A stretch of 10,842 nucleotides of DNA from Chloroflexota bacterium (GCA_024223125.1 JAAEOP010000726.1:1-10842); one strand, 5' to 3'; shown: positions 1 through 7,701, counted from the first letter of the stretch. Numbers and translations are program-made. Notes: generated from the sequence alone by a model not told the origin.

Positions 1-1
1 G

Positions 2-175
2 GCCGAAGGCTTAAACCTGCGTATTGCCGCCGCCCGCCAGGAGATGAGACGGATTCAGGAGTTTGATTATTGGGTAGTCAATGCGGAAGGTGAACAGGAA
101 ACGGCCGTGAATCAAATCCTCAGTATCCTGATGGCCGCTCACTGTAGTGTGGTGCAAAACGATATTGTATTGTAA
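2..175 (+). CDS. gmk: Guanylate kinase, C-terminal 57 residues (5' end outside window)
   Basis: Guanylate kinase transfers phosphate from ATP to GMP to give GDP in the cytoplasmic purine pathway. Only the last 57 residues are visible, in a frame open from the window edge to TAA at 173-175. The recognisable part is R-R-I-Q-E-F-D-Y-W-V-V-N-A-E-G followed by T-A-V-N-Q-I-L-S-I-L-M-A-A-H-C, which matches the family's C-terminal E-[FY]-D-Y-x-V-V-N strand and the final helix ending near A-E-H/K-C-R. The nucleotide-binding P-loop and GMP-binding residues lie upstream and cannot be checked. The full protein would normally be about 190-210 residues. rpoZ, a common downstream partner of gmk, is absent here; an AT-rich spacer follows. 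The call rests on the tail motif alone, but that motif is distinctive. Confidence 0.82.
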   Translation, partial: AEGLNLRIAAARQEMRRIQEFDYWVVNAEGEQETAVNQILSILMAAHCSVVQNDIVL

Positions 176-191
176 TTGCAGCACACAAAAT

Positions 192-220
192 TTGTCCCCC
201 TGATTCAATCTAAATATAAT
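192..220 (+). promoter_or_regulatory. Candidate sigma-70-type promoter
   Basis: TTGTCC at 192-197 (four of six matches to TTGACA) and a perfect TATAAT at 215-220 are separated by 17 bases, the ideal spacing. Transcription would start near 227, giving a leader of roughly 360 bases for the protease at 585, or an independent small RNA. In AT-rich DNA such boxes arise by chance, so this is a modest call. Confidence 0.35.
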
Positions 221-464
221 AGGGGTAATTCATTTTCCTATGGCTAAGAATCAGAGCAATTGGTGTAAGCACAATTGCATTCCAAAAAAATAAATCAACA
301 ATGTGTGATTCTTTCTACAAATTTATTCCTGCAGAAACCGACATCGAAAAAGCCCCTATAATCAAATTTAATGAACTTGTTGATCCTTGCCTGTCCTAGA
401 TAATTATTGTTATGAAAATCAGAACATCATATCAAAGCATGTTTTTACAGTTGATGTTTTGATA

Positions 465-530
465 GGGTTGTAAATAGGGAAAATAAAATTCAAATGAAGG
501 AGGTGTTGCCAGTAATAACCCTTTTTTTTT
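465..530 (+). terminator. Possible attenuator: long-loop hairpin followed by T9
   Basis: GGGTTGT at 465-471 can pair with ATAACCC at 515-521 (seven pairs including one G:U), closing a loop of 43 bases. It is followed directly by nine T at 522-530. The order stem then U-tract is that of an intrinsic terminator, 55 bases before the protease start, but the loop is far longer than usual and the stem is short. The loop contains a free AAGGAGGTG (497-505). It could be a leader attenuator, the end of a small RNA begun near 227, or chance. Confidence 0.25.
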
Positions 531-584
531 CGTAAATGTGTGTTTGCTAAATCTTAAATTGCTTGAAGAGAGGAGTAATAAATA

Positions 585-3500
585 ATGAAACATAAAAATA
601 GGTTGATTGTTATACCGGCAACCTTATTTATTTTGTTCTTAGTGGTAGCCTTGTTTTATAGTACGGTTGGCGCAACTCTGTTGCTTACAGCAACAGCCCC
701 AGAACAGAATATCCTTTCCCGTGATCTGCAAATTGAAAAGAATCTTGATGCGGCGGCCGTAGATGTGGCGCCAACCGGGTCAAAATTTGCTTTTCAGCGG
801 GTAGAGGGAGGGGTGGTTCAGGTTCCGGATCCAAACACGGCCGTAGCCTACATCGTCATGCTCGACGGCGACCCTTTGGTTGCCTATAAGGGTGGCGTAG
901 ACGGATTAGAAGCTACAAACCCGTCAGCCCGTGGCGAGATGAAAATAGATGCTGACTCAGCAGCCACGGCCGCTTATCTTGATTATCTAAATGTAGAACG
1001 CGCTGACGCCATTCAAAATATGGAAGGCGCCCTCGGCCGTTCACTCAAATTAAATTACGAATACAATATCACCCTCTTTGGCTTTTCAACGGACCTCACA
1101 CCAATCGAAGCCGCACAAATGATGCAGCTAGACGGCGTTCGGAATGTTGAATTGGTCATCGAAGAAGAACTCTACACCGATTCTGGCCCTGGCTGGGTTG
1201 GCGCACCGGGCATCTGGGATGGTAGTGACTCCCCTGTTGCCACCAAAGGTGAAGGCGTCATTGTTGGTGTCATTGATACCGGCATTGACCCCTGGAATCC
1301 TTCATTCCTGGATGTGGGTGATGATGGGTATGATCACACAAATCCTTGGGGCGCTGGCACTTACGCAGGTGTTTGTGATCCTACAAATTTGACCCCGCCA
1401 ATAAGTGTGTCACCCTACGACTCAACCTTCCCATGTAATGACAAGTTGATCGGCGCCTGGGGATATTCCTCCGTAAATGGCGGGACCCCGCGTGACTCAA
1501 ATGGTCATGGCTCGCATACAGCCAGCACATCGGCCGGTAATGTGGTCTACGGCACAGCCATTACCACAGTCTCTGGCGTATACACAAATGACATTTCTGG
1601 CGTGGCGCCCCATGCGAACATTGTTGCGTATGCTGCTTGCTGCGCCAGCGATGCCCTCGCGTTTGCTCGCGACCAGGTCGTTTTGGATGGCGTTGATGTT
1701 GTCAATTACTCGATTGGCACCGATGGCGCCACACCCGACCCGTGGAACTCTTCCTCGGCCGTGCAATGGTTGAATGTACGGGACGCCGGTATTTTTGTGG
1801 CCACCTCGGCCGGTAATGATGGCCCTGGCGACGAAACAGTTAGTTCCCCTGGCGACTTGCCCTGGATAACAACGGTAGGGGCCAGCAGCCACAACCGTGC
1901 CTACATTAACTCTATTACCTTGACAAATGGTGTTTCGCCTACTCTGGTTATTCAGGGTCAAAGCTTGACTGGCGGTTATGGGCCGGAAACTGTTGTATAT
2001 GCTGGCGATTATTCTTCCGGTTTAACTGGAACGCCAGAACTTTGCGGTGTTGGTAATATTGGAGATTTCACACCACCTTGGCCTCCCGGTACATTCAATG
2101 GTGAAATTGTTGTTTGTGATCGTGGTGGATTCGGCCGTGTTGAGAAAGGCGCAAATGTATTAGTAGCCGGCGCTGGCGGCTATATTCTAGCTCAACCGAA
2201 CATTGTAGGCGGTGGTCCTGGTTCGCTTGCGACCGATTTCCATGCATTACCTGCCAGCCATATTGAGTACGCCACTTACCAGATTTTACAGGCTTTCATG
2301 GCTGCCGGAACAACAACAGGCACCATTGGTCTTCCCAACAAGGTGATTGATGATAGTCTGGGCGATATTATGGCCAGCTTCAGCTCTCGTGGCGCTAATC
2401 GCGCTTTGCCAGACATCATCGTACCCAATATAACAGCTCCCGGCCGCGCCATTTGGGCGGCGTACAGTCAAGGCGCTGGCGGCGATGGTGATTACACCTA
2501 TACCATCATTCAGGGTACGTCCATGTCTAGCCCTCATATGGCTGGCGCGGCCGCTTTAATGCGCGCCGTTCATCCAGATTGGACACCGGCTCAAATTGAG
2601 TCCGCTCTCATGACCACCGCTCGTACCAGCGTCTTAAATGATGATGGCATTGATCCTACAACTGCCACCCCATTTGATCAGGGGTCTGGTCATGTTGATT
2701 TAGGATTGGCAGCCAACGCCGCTTTGGTTTTGGATGTGACCACCCAGGAATTCCAGGACGCCGAAACAGGCGACCCCAAAGACCTGAATATTGCCAGTAT
2801 GGGTAATAACGGCTGTGTGCAAACATGTAGTTGGACCCGTACCCTTTCTAATACGCAAGCTGCATCCGTTGATTGGACAGCTTCACAAGCTTTAACAGGC
2901 TATCCCAGTGGTATAACTGTTACCGTGCAGCCATCTAACTTCACCATTCCAGCACACGGTACACAGGTCATTACAGTAACGGCCGATGTAACCGGCCAAC
3001 CAATTGGTCAGTGGGTCTTTGGCGATGTATTGTTGACAGCCACAGGCGTACCCACAGCCCACCTCCCCGTGGCTGCTATTCCTTCAACTGGCAGCCTACC
3101 CGGAAACGTGGATATTGATGCTTCTCGTAATGCCGGTTCTGTTCTGGTTGAAGATTTGCAAGCAATTGAAATCTTAACCCTTACAGTGGACTATATAGGT
3201 TTGAAAAAGGCCGATATTCACTATGGGCAGTTAACTGAGGCTGATACTTCCCCTGGCTTCCCAGCTATCTTCTATGCAAACCTGGCTACAGGGCTTGCCA
3301 TATCGACAACCACCAATGTTGTAGCGGGCAGCTACTCCCTCATCTATGAAGTCGCCGACACCACCTCGCCTGATCTGGATATGTTGGTTGGTCGTGACAA
3401 CAATGGGAATGGTCAACCAGACCCTGGCGAGGAAGTTTGTACGAGCGCTTCTGGCGGATCCTTTGAATCCTGTAAAATTGATAGCCCGACCGGAGGTCTC

Positions 3501-6500
3501 TGGTGGTCTATCATTATTAACTACGCAGAATCGGCTAACACACCAGATGATATCTGGCTGGCAGCGGCCGCTGTGGAATATACCGATGAAGGTAATATGA
3601 CCGTCACCGGGCCAAGCAGCGTATCCAGTGGTACACCGTTTGACCTGCGCCTCTTCTATGATGAAAACATGGCTCCAGGCGACCGTTACTATGGCGCTTT
3701 TTCCATTGGCAGCCAGCCCTCCAGTCCAGGAGATGTGGGCATTGTTCCGGTAACACTGATTCGTCACCAGGACGATGTAATTAAGACGGCCGATGCAGGT
3801 ACAGCATTCTTTGGCGATACGGTCAACTACACCGTCACCATTGGCACTAATATAACGCCGGAAGATTTGTACTACATGATCACCGATACGATTCCGGCTG
3901 GCTTGACTTATGTACCTGGTTCAGTGTCGGCCAGTCAGGGAACTGCCAGCGAAGCCGGTGGTGTTATCACCTGGGATGGTTCGGTCAGCGTACCTGGAAT
4001 GGGATACGCTGTTTCAACCAGCTCTACAGACCCAAGTTGTGTCAATCTATTCACTGGCAGCGCTGGTTATCCAGACCTGTTGACTCTTCTTGGCTGGACT
4101 ACCAGCAGCAGCACCTTTGGTGACAATATCGCCTGGAATTATAGTGGTTTTGGCGTTGCAGACTTCTACGGACAAAGCGGGTTGGTTCCAACCTTCACCG
4201 ATGATGGTTATACTGTGTTTGGTACGCCTGCCTTTAGCCCAACACCGCAAAACATGCCGAATCCTGCTTTACCAAATAACGTGGGCGCTCCCTTATGGTT
4301 TAATTTTGAAGTTGTGTATGATAGCGGACTGAATAAAGGCGTAACTGCTGGCGCTATTGCAAATGCATACTTTATTGTTGAATTCGATGATGTTCAACCT
4401 GTGGGAGACCCAAGTCGGACGCTTGATTTCACTATAGAGGCGCAATCCCCACCAGGGCCTGGCCCAGACGTTGTTTATAGCTACGACAACATTGTCGGCA
4501 GTTTCAACAGTGGCGCTATCGGTGTGGAAAATAATAATGGAACAGAAGCGGTTAATGTTGCTTACGGTACCGTAGACAGTGTAATTAGCGACGGTCTGAA
4601 CGTTTGCTTTGACTGGGTGCCCTTTGGCGACCCCGTCACCATCACCTATCAGGCGACGGTGGACGCATCCGCGGCTTCTCCGCTAACCAACTATGTTGAC
4701 CACAGCGTAGACAACCCTGGCAGTGCAGTAGAGACTGCCTGGCATGATCTGTACATTCTGGGCGACGCCGATAAAAGTGTTTCCAGCACACTGGTTGATC
4801 CAGGTGATTTGCTCACCTATACTGTCGCTATTACCGCGGCCTCTGGCGCCAATATGTACGACTTGTCGGATACGATTCCGTCCGGATTCAACTTTGTGAA
4901 CGTAAACGGCGCAACCTACTGGTCTCTTACAAACAGTATTGAATGGTCAGGTTGGCTTGGCAGCGGCTTCGTTACCGTAACCGAAGGCTTTGAAAGCGCC
5001 TACCCGCCGGCTGGCTGGGTATTGACCCAAACTGGAGACGTGGGCGATCCTGGGTGGGTGCAAACCACCCTGCGGGCAAATTCAGGAACCTATTCCGCAT
5101 ATCACAACGATGATAGCCTCATAATGATGCCTGCCATTGCCTGGTTAATTTCGCCGCAGATTGATGTACCTGCCGGCGGAGGCGACTTCACCTTCTGGCA
5201 AAATGAAAACCTTGACACCTGGATTGACTATCATGGCATCTGGGTATCTACGGCTTCGAATAATCCAGCTGATTTCGTTGAATTAGTTAACCTTCCCGCG
5301 GGTACAGAAGATACCTGGGAACAACTGGCAATCAGCATGAATGCTTACGCCGGGCAGAGTATCTACATGGCGTTCCGCTATGAGGGAAACTATGCAGATG
5401 AATGGTACATTGACGATGTGGCTTATCCGAGCAATCTAACCTTCCCGAACACAAAGATTGTAACGTTGACGCTGCAAGCTGCCACCCCCGGGTTCTACAC
5501 CAACATAGCTAACATCCAGACCCAGGGACAAACGACTACCGTAGCCGCGCCAGAAGTAGAAATCTACGGCGCTGCCGCTACCTGGGACAAAGATGTGTGG
5601 ATCAATGGCACGTACAACGACTGGGCCGACGGCCCCTTCACTGTCTACGACGGCGATACGGTTGAAGTGGTGGATTACGTGAGTATTGACTTCAATGGCG
5701 CCATCAGTTACACGTTGGGTGAGGAATGGACAGATTCGTTGGCATTGTCCGGTTACGCGATGTCTGGCGGTTCGGTCATAACCGGCACAAATATGCTTGA
5801 CTGGTCTTTGACCGGCGGTATCTCCAACACCTGGTATGTTCTCACTAAGACCTTTACCGTCAATGATTACAACGGCTTCGCCGATCCCATCACTGAAACG
5901 CTGAATGTCTCCCAAGGCGGTCTGCCGCAAATGCGACTGGTTGGGTTCAATATTCCCATGGAAGCAGAAATTGTCGTGGACGCGACGGCGCTCGCCTCTA
6001 CACAGATGGCGGATACGCAAATCAGCCAGACGGTGACCATCAGCAATCCGGGCAACATCAACCTGGATTGGAGCGCTTACGATTCTGCTTTGTCGTTTGT
6101 GAACGCACTCTTCGAGGCAACGCCAGACAAGGTAGACAGTAATACAACCGAGGTTGCTGATGGATTGATTGACAAATCAGAGACGCTCGGCATCATGGCT
6201 GTGGGCGACGAACTGTTCCAGATTGACGCTGGGGCTACAACTGGGCATGCTGCTTTGTTGGGCGTGGAATACGCTAACGGCTCCTGGTGGGTAACCTCAG
6301 CCGGCGCAACTAGCCCCGGTGACACCAACTATCTGTTCGAACTGGACGATACTGGCGCTGTTGTCAACAGTTGGCAGCAAGGCGCAACCTCTGTTTGGGG
6401 TTGGCGAGACCTGGCCTTTGATGGCACTTACTTGTACGCTAGCGATTCGGCTCTGCTGGAGCAGATTGACCCGGCAACGGGACTGGCGACTGGAACTACC

Positions 6501-7433
6501 ATTCCTTGCCCCATCAGCCCGTGCCGTGCGATGGCTTACGACCCGGTGACTGATAACTTCTGGACGGCGAGTTTTAGTAGTGATATCTACGAATTTGATC
6601 GTACCGGCACAATCATCAGTCAGTTTAGTGTCGGGCTAGCCGGCAAATACGGCATGGCCTGGGATCCAAATGGTCCATTCTTGTGGGCGTGGAGTCAGGA
6701 CGGTAGCGGCGTACAAGCAACGCAGATTGAACCGACGGCTGGTATTACTACTGGAGTGGTCTTCCAGGGTTCTGCGGCGGTTGACGGTATCGCTGGCGGC
6801 GCGACGATTGTTCAGAACGGCCCTTGCGAGTTTGCCCTGGTTGGTATGCATCAAATGGCATCCGACACCTTTGTCGGCTACGACCTAGGTGTTCCAGATT
6901 TACCATGGGCTTCCGTTTCGCCAACAAGCGGTTCTGTGCCGCGCGACACTGATGCGATGGCTGACGTAACGTTCGATTCGACAGGAATGGCAAACGGCGT
7001 TTATACGGGGACTATGTGTATCAGGAGTAATGATCCTGTTACGCCGCAAGTGGAAATCCCGTTAACGATGACTGTTGCTTCTTATGGCGTTGACCTCTCC
7101 GGCAATGCGGCCATGAGCGGCAATCCCGGCGATGTCGTGACCTATACCCTGACGGTGACTAACACAGGCAGCGTGGCGGACACTTACACGGTAGCCATTA
7201 GCGACACCTGGGGCGCAACCGCTCCGGTAAGTGTGACTGTGGGTGCAGGGGTAACCGGTACGTTTGATGTAGCGGTTACTGTCCCGGCAGGCGCCAGTGA
7301 TGGCGATTCTGATGCAGCTACGGTTACGGTTACTTCGGTGAATGACGCCGCGGCTACAGATTCGGCCGACTTGACGACGACGGCCGTGCAGACTGGTTAC
7401 ACGCTCTATCTACCCGTCATCATGAAACCGTAG
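585..7433 (+). CDS. Secreted multidomain S8 (subtilisin-family) serine protease, 2282 residues
   Basis: Predicted extracellular endopeptidase. The start is fixed by GAGAGGAG ending at 575, nine bases before ATG 585, and by a signal peptide (K2-R6 basic, hydrophobic 7-29, likely cut after A30). Domains by residue: I9 propeptide about 87-197; S8 domain with catalytic D231 (V-I-D-T-G), H308 (N-G-H-G-S-H-T), oxyanion N411 (S-A-G-N-D-G) and S646 (G-T-S-M-S-S-P-H); PA domain inserted about 455-585 with I-V-V-C-D-R-G; Fn3-like about 717-832; PPC-like region about 835-1055 with a calcium-loop-like D938-N-N-G-N-G-Q-P-D; DUF11-like about 1063-1392, split by an unnamed insert; DUF11-like about 1394-1663, split by a choice-of-anchor-J/cleaved-adhesin-type domain (1467-1612); a degenerate third sandwich about 1665-1790; BACON-like sandwich 1793-2165 split by a propeller-like region about 1897-2104; NEW3/DUF11-like about 2166-2268; tail Y-L-P-V-I-M-K-P. 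The subtilase call is certain; substrate is unknown. No LPXTG or other known anchor is seen. Confidence 0.95.
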   Translation: MKHKNRLIVIPATLFILFLVVALFYSTVGATLLLTATAPEQNILSRDLQIEKNLDAAAVDVAPTGSKFAFQRVEGGVVQVPDPNTAVAYIVMLDGDPLVAYKGGVDGLEATNPSARGEMKIDADSAATAAYLDYLNVERADAIQNMEGALGRSLKLNYEYNITLFGFSTDLTPIEAAQMMQLDGVRNVELVIEEELYTDSGPGWVGAPGIWDGSDSPVATKGEGVIVGVIDTGIDPWNPSFLDVGDDGYDHTNPWGAGTYAGVCDPTNLTPPISVSPYDSTFPCNDKLIGAWGYSSVNGGTPRDSNGHGSHTASTSAGNVVYGTAITTVSGVYTNDISGVAPHANIVAYAACCASDALAFARDQVVLDGVDVVNYSIGTDGATPDPWNSSSAVQWLNVRDAGIFVATSAGNDGPGDETVSSPGDLPWITTVGASSHNRAYINSITLTNGVSPTLVIQGQSLTGGYGPETVVYAGDYSSGLTGTPELCGVGNIGDFTPPWPPGTFNGEIVVCDRGGFGRVEKGANVLVAGAGGYILAQPNIVGGGPGSLATDFHALPASHIEYATYQILQAFMAAGTTTGTIGLPNKVIDDSLGDIMASFSSRGANRALPDIIVPNITAPGRAIWAAYSQGAGGDGDYTYTIIQGTSMSSPHMAGAAALMRAVHPDWTPAQIESALMTTARTSVLNDDGIDPTTATPFDQGSGHVDLGLAANAALVLDVTTQEFQDAETGDPKDLNIASMGNNGCVQTCSWTRTLSNTQAASVDWTASQALTGYPSGITVTVQPSNFTIPAHGTQVITVTADVTGQPIGQWVFGDVLLTATGVPTAHLPVAAIPSTGSLPGNVDIDASRNAGSVLVEDLQAIEILTLTVDYIGLKKADIHYGQLTEADTSPGFPAIFYANLATGLAISTTTNVVAGSYSLIYEVADTTSPDLDMLVGRDNNGNGQPDPGEEVCTSASGGSFESCKIDSPTGGLWWSIIINYAESANTPDDIWLAAAAVEYTDEGNMTVTGPSSVSSGTPFDLRLFYDENMAPGDRYYGAFSIGSQPSSPGDVGIVPVTLIRHQDDVIKTADAGTAFFGDTVNYTVTIGTNITPEDLYYMITDTIPAGLTYVPGSVSASQGTASEAGGVITWDGSVSVPGMGYAVSTSSTDPSCVNLFTGSAGYPDLLTLLGWTTSSSTFGDNIAWNYSGFGVADFYGQSGLVPTFTDDGYTVFGTPAFSPTPQNMPNPALPNNVGAPLWFNFEVVYDSGLNKGVTAGAIANAYFIVEFDDVQPVGDPSRTLDFTIEAQSPPGPGPDVVYSYDNIVGSFNSGAIGVENNNGTEAVNVAYGTVDSVISDGLNVCFDWVPFGDPVTITYQATVDASAASPLTNYVDHSVDNPGSAVETAWHDLYILGDADKSVSSTLVDPGDLLTYTVAITAASGANMYDLSDTIPSGFNFVNVNGATYWSLTNSIEWSGWLGSGFVTVTEGFESAYPPAGWVLTQTGDVGDPGWVQTTLRANSGTYSAYHNDDSLIMMPAIAWLISPQIDVPAGGGDFTFWQNENLDTWIDYHGIWVSTASNNPADFVELVNLPAGTEDTWEQLAISMNAYAGQSIYMAFRYEGNYADEWYIDDVAYPSNLTFPNTKIVTLTLQAATPGFYTNIANIQTQGQTTTVAAPEVEIYGAAATWDKDVWINGTYNDWADGPFTVYDGDTVEVVDYVSIDFNGAISYTLGEEWTDSLALSGYAMSGGSVITGTNMLDWSLTGGISNTWYVLTKTFTVNDYNGFADPITETLNVSQGGLPQMRLVGFNIPMEAEIVVDATALASTQMADTQISQTVTISNPGNINLDWSAYDSALSFVNALFEATPDKVDSNTTEVADGLIDKSETLGIMAVGDELFQIDAGATTGHAALLGVEYANGSWWVTSAGATSPGDTNYLFELDDTGAVVNSWQQGATSVWGWRDLAFDGTYLYASDSALLEQIDPATGLATGTTIPCPISPCRAMAYDPVTDNFWTASFSSDIYEFDRTGTIISQFSVGLAGKYGMAWDPNGPFLWAWSQDGSGVQATQIEPTAGITTGVVFQGSAAVDGIAGGATIVQNGPCEFALVGMHQMASDTFVGYDLGVPDLPWASVSPTSGSVPRDTDAMADVTFDSTGMANGVYTGTMCIRSNDPVTPQVEIPLTMTVASYGVDLSGNAAMSGNPGDVVTYTLTVTNTGSVADTYTVAISDTWGATAPVSVTVGAGVTGTFDVAVTVPAGASDGDSDAATVTVTSVNDAAATDSADLTTTAVQTGYTLYLPVIMKP

Positions 7434-7451
7434 TCTGGTTTGATGATGACC

Positions 7452-7473
7452 CATAAGCGGTAACCCGCTTATG
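7452..7473 (+). other. Perfect 9-bp hairpin after the protease stop codon
   Basis: CATAAGCGG at 7452-7460 and CCGCTTATG at 7465-7473 form a perfect nine-pair stem with a four-base loop, starting 19 bases after the stop codon. No T-tract follows directly, so it is probably an RNA 3'-end stabiliser or part of a composite terminator with the next hairpin rather than a terminator in itself. Confidence 0.6.
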
Positions 7474-7480
7474 ATGAAGA

Positions 7481-7517
7481 AAGAGGCGGTCTTCCAGAAG
7501 ACCGTCTCTTTTCTTTT
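7481..7517 (+). terminator. Intrinsic (rho-independent) terminator
   Basis: AAGAGGCGGTCTTC at 7481-7494 pairs with GAAGACCGTCTCTT at 7497-7510 (14 pairs, one of them G:U), and is followed by a T-rich run TTTTCTTTT at 7509-7517. Stem strength, tight loop and U-tract are all typical. It lies 48 bases after the stop codon of the first protease and should separate its transcript from the second protease gene. The A-rich left flank gives weak bidirectional potential. Confidence 0.88.
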
Positions 7518-7550
7518 ATGAATTATTTTTCGTAATCATTCACTCCCCCA

Positions 7551-7616
7551 AGGTGCCCGGCACTTATAAACGAGTGTGCTACTCCAATAGGCTTGGTAAT
7601 GAAGTGCCGGGCACCT
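7551..7616. repeat. REPIN-like element: 15-bp perfect inverted repeat
   Basis: AGGTGCCCGGCACTT at 7551-7565 is repeated exactly in inverted orientation as AAGTGCCGGGCACCT at 7602-7616, with 36 bases between. Each arm is itself a short palindrome around one base (GTGCC-C-GGCAC). Two inverted copies of a small palindromic motif in an intergenic spacer is the layout of a REPIN, the non-autonomous doublet mobilised by REP-associated Y1 transposases (RAYTs). No transposase is in the window and no flanking target duplication is evident, so mobility is inferred from structure only. The whole can fold into one hairpin; it has no T-tract, so it is not a standard terminator. Confidence 0.7.
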
Positions 7617-7635
7617 GAATGGTTGCTATTTTTCT

Positions 7636-7664
7636 TTGCCAGTTTGGACAAAATATGGTTTATT
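7636..7664 (+). promoter_or_regulatory. Candidate promoter of the second protease
   Basis: TTGCCA at 7636-7641 (five of six matches to TTGACA) and TTTATT at 7659-7664 (four of six to TATAAT) stand 17 bases apart, downstream of the terminator and the inverted repeat. It would give a leader of about 150 bases containing the small upstream ORF. A promoter is needed in this area because of the terminator upstream, but the exact boxes are uncertain. Confidence 0.3.
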
Positions 7665-7701
7665 TGGGATCTGGATTTGTACAAATTCTACAAAAGGAGG
7701 T

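Larger units (their letters stand above)
176..584. other. AT-rich intergenic region, no convincing gene
   Basis: This 409-base stretch separates gmk from the first protease gene and is much richer in A and T than the flanking coding DNA. It holds only very short ORFs without a usable ribosome-binding site (for example 17 codons at 240 and 32 codons at 301). Things that can be pointed to are a TATAAT box at 215-220, another TATAAT at 357-362 without a matching -35, an isolated AAGGAGGTG at 497-505 with no start codon at proper spacing, and a hairpin followed by T9 at 465-530. I see no tRNA-like or CRISPR-like structure. It most likely serves as the promoter and leader region of the downstream protease. 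Confidence 0.7.

Noticed and set aside
357..362. Second TATAAT in the spacer
   Set aside because: No -35-like hexamer at 16-18 bases upstream and no extended -10 motif; probably chance in AT-rich DNA.
301..399. 32-codon open frame in the gmk-protease spacer
   Set aside because: No Shine-Dalgarno sequence before the ATG and no recognisable product; expected by chance in a 409-base spacer.
1497..1961. Minus-strand open frame of 154 codons
   Set aside because: It lies opposite the catalytic core of the first protease, has no recognisable domain, and the + frame shows clear subtilisin motifs. It is an antisense shadow.
3231..3767. Minus-strand open frame of 178 codons
   Set aside because: Opposite the PPC-like region of the first protease; composition is that of a reverse-complement shadow with no family resemblance.
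5436..6020. Minus-strand open frame of 194 codons, the longest antisense frame
   Set aside because: His- and Arg-rich low-information product with no domain, fully inside the protease frame; length alone is not evidence.
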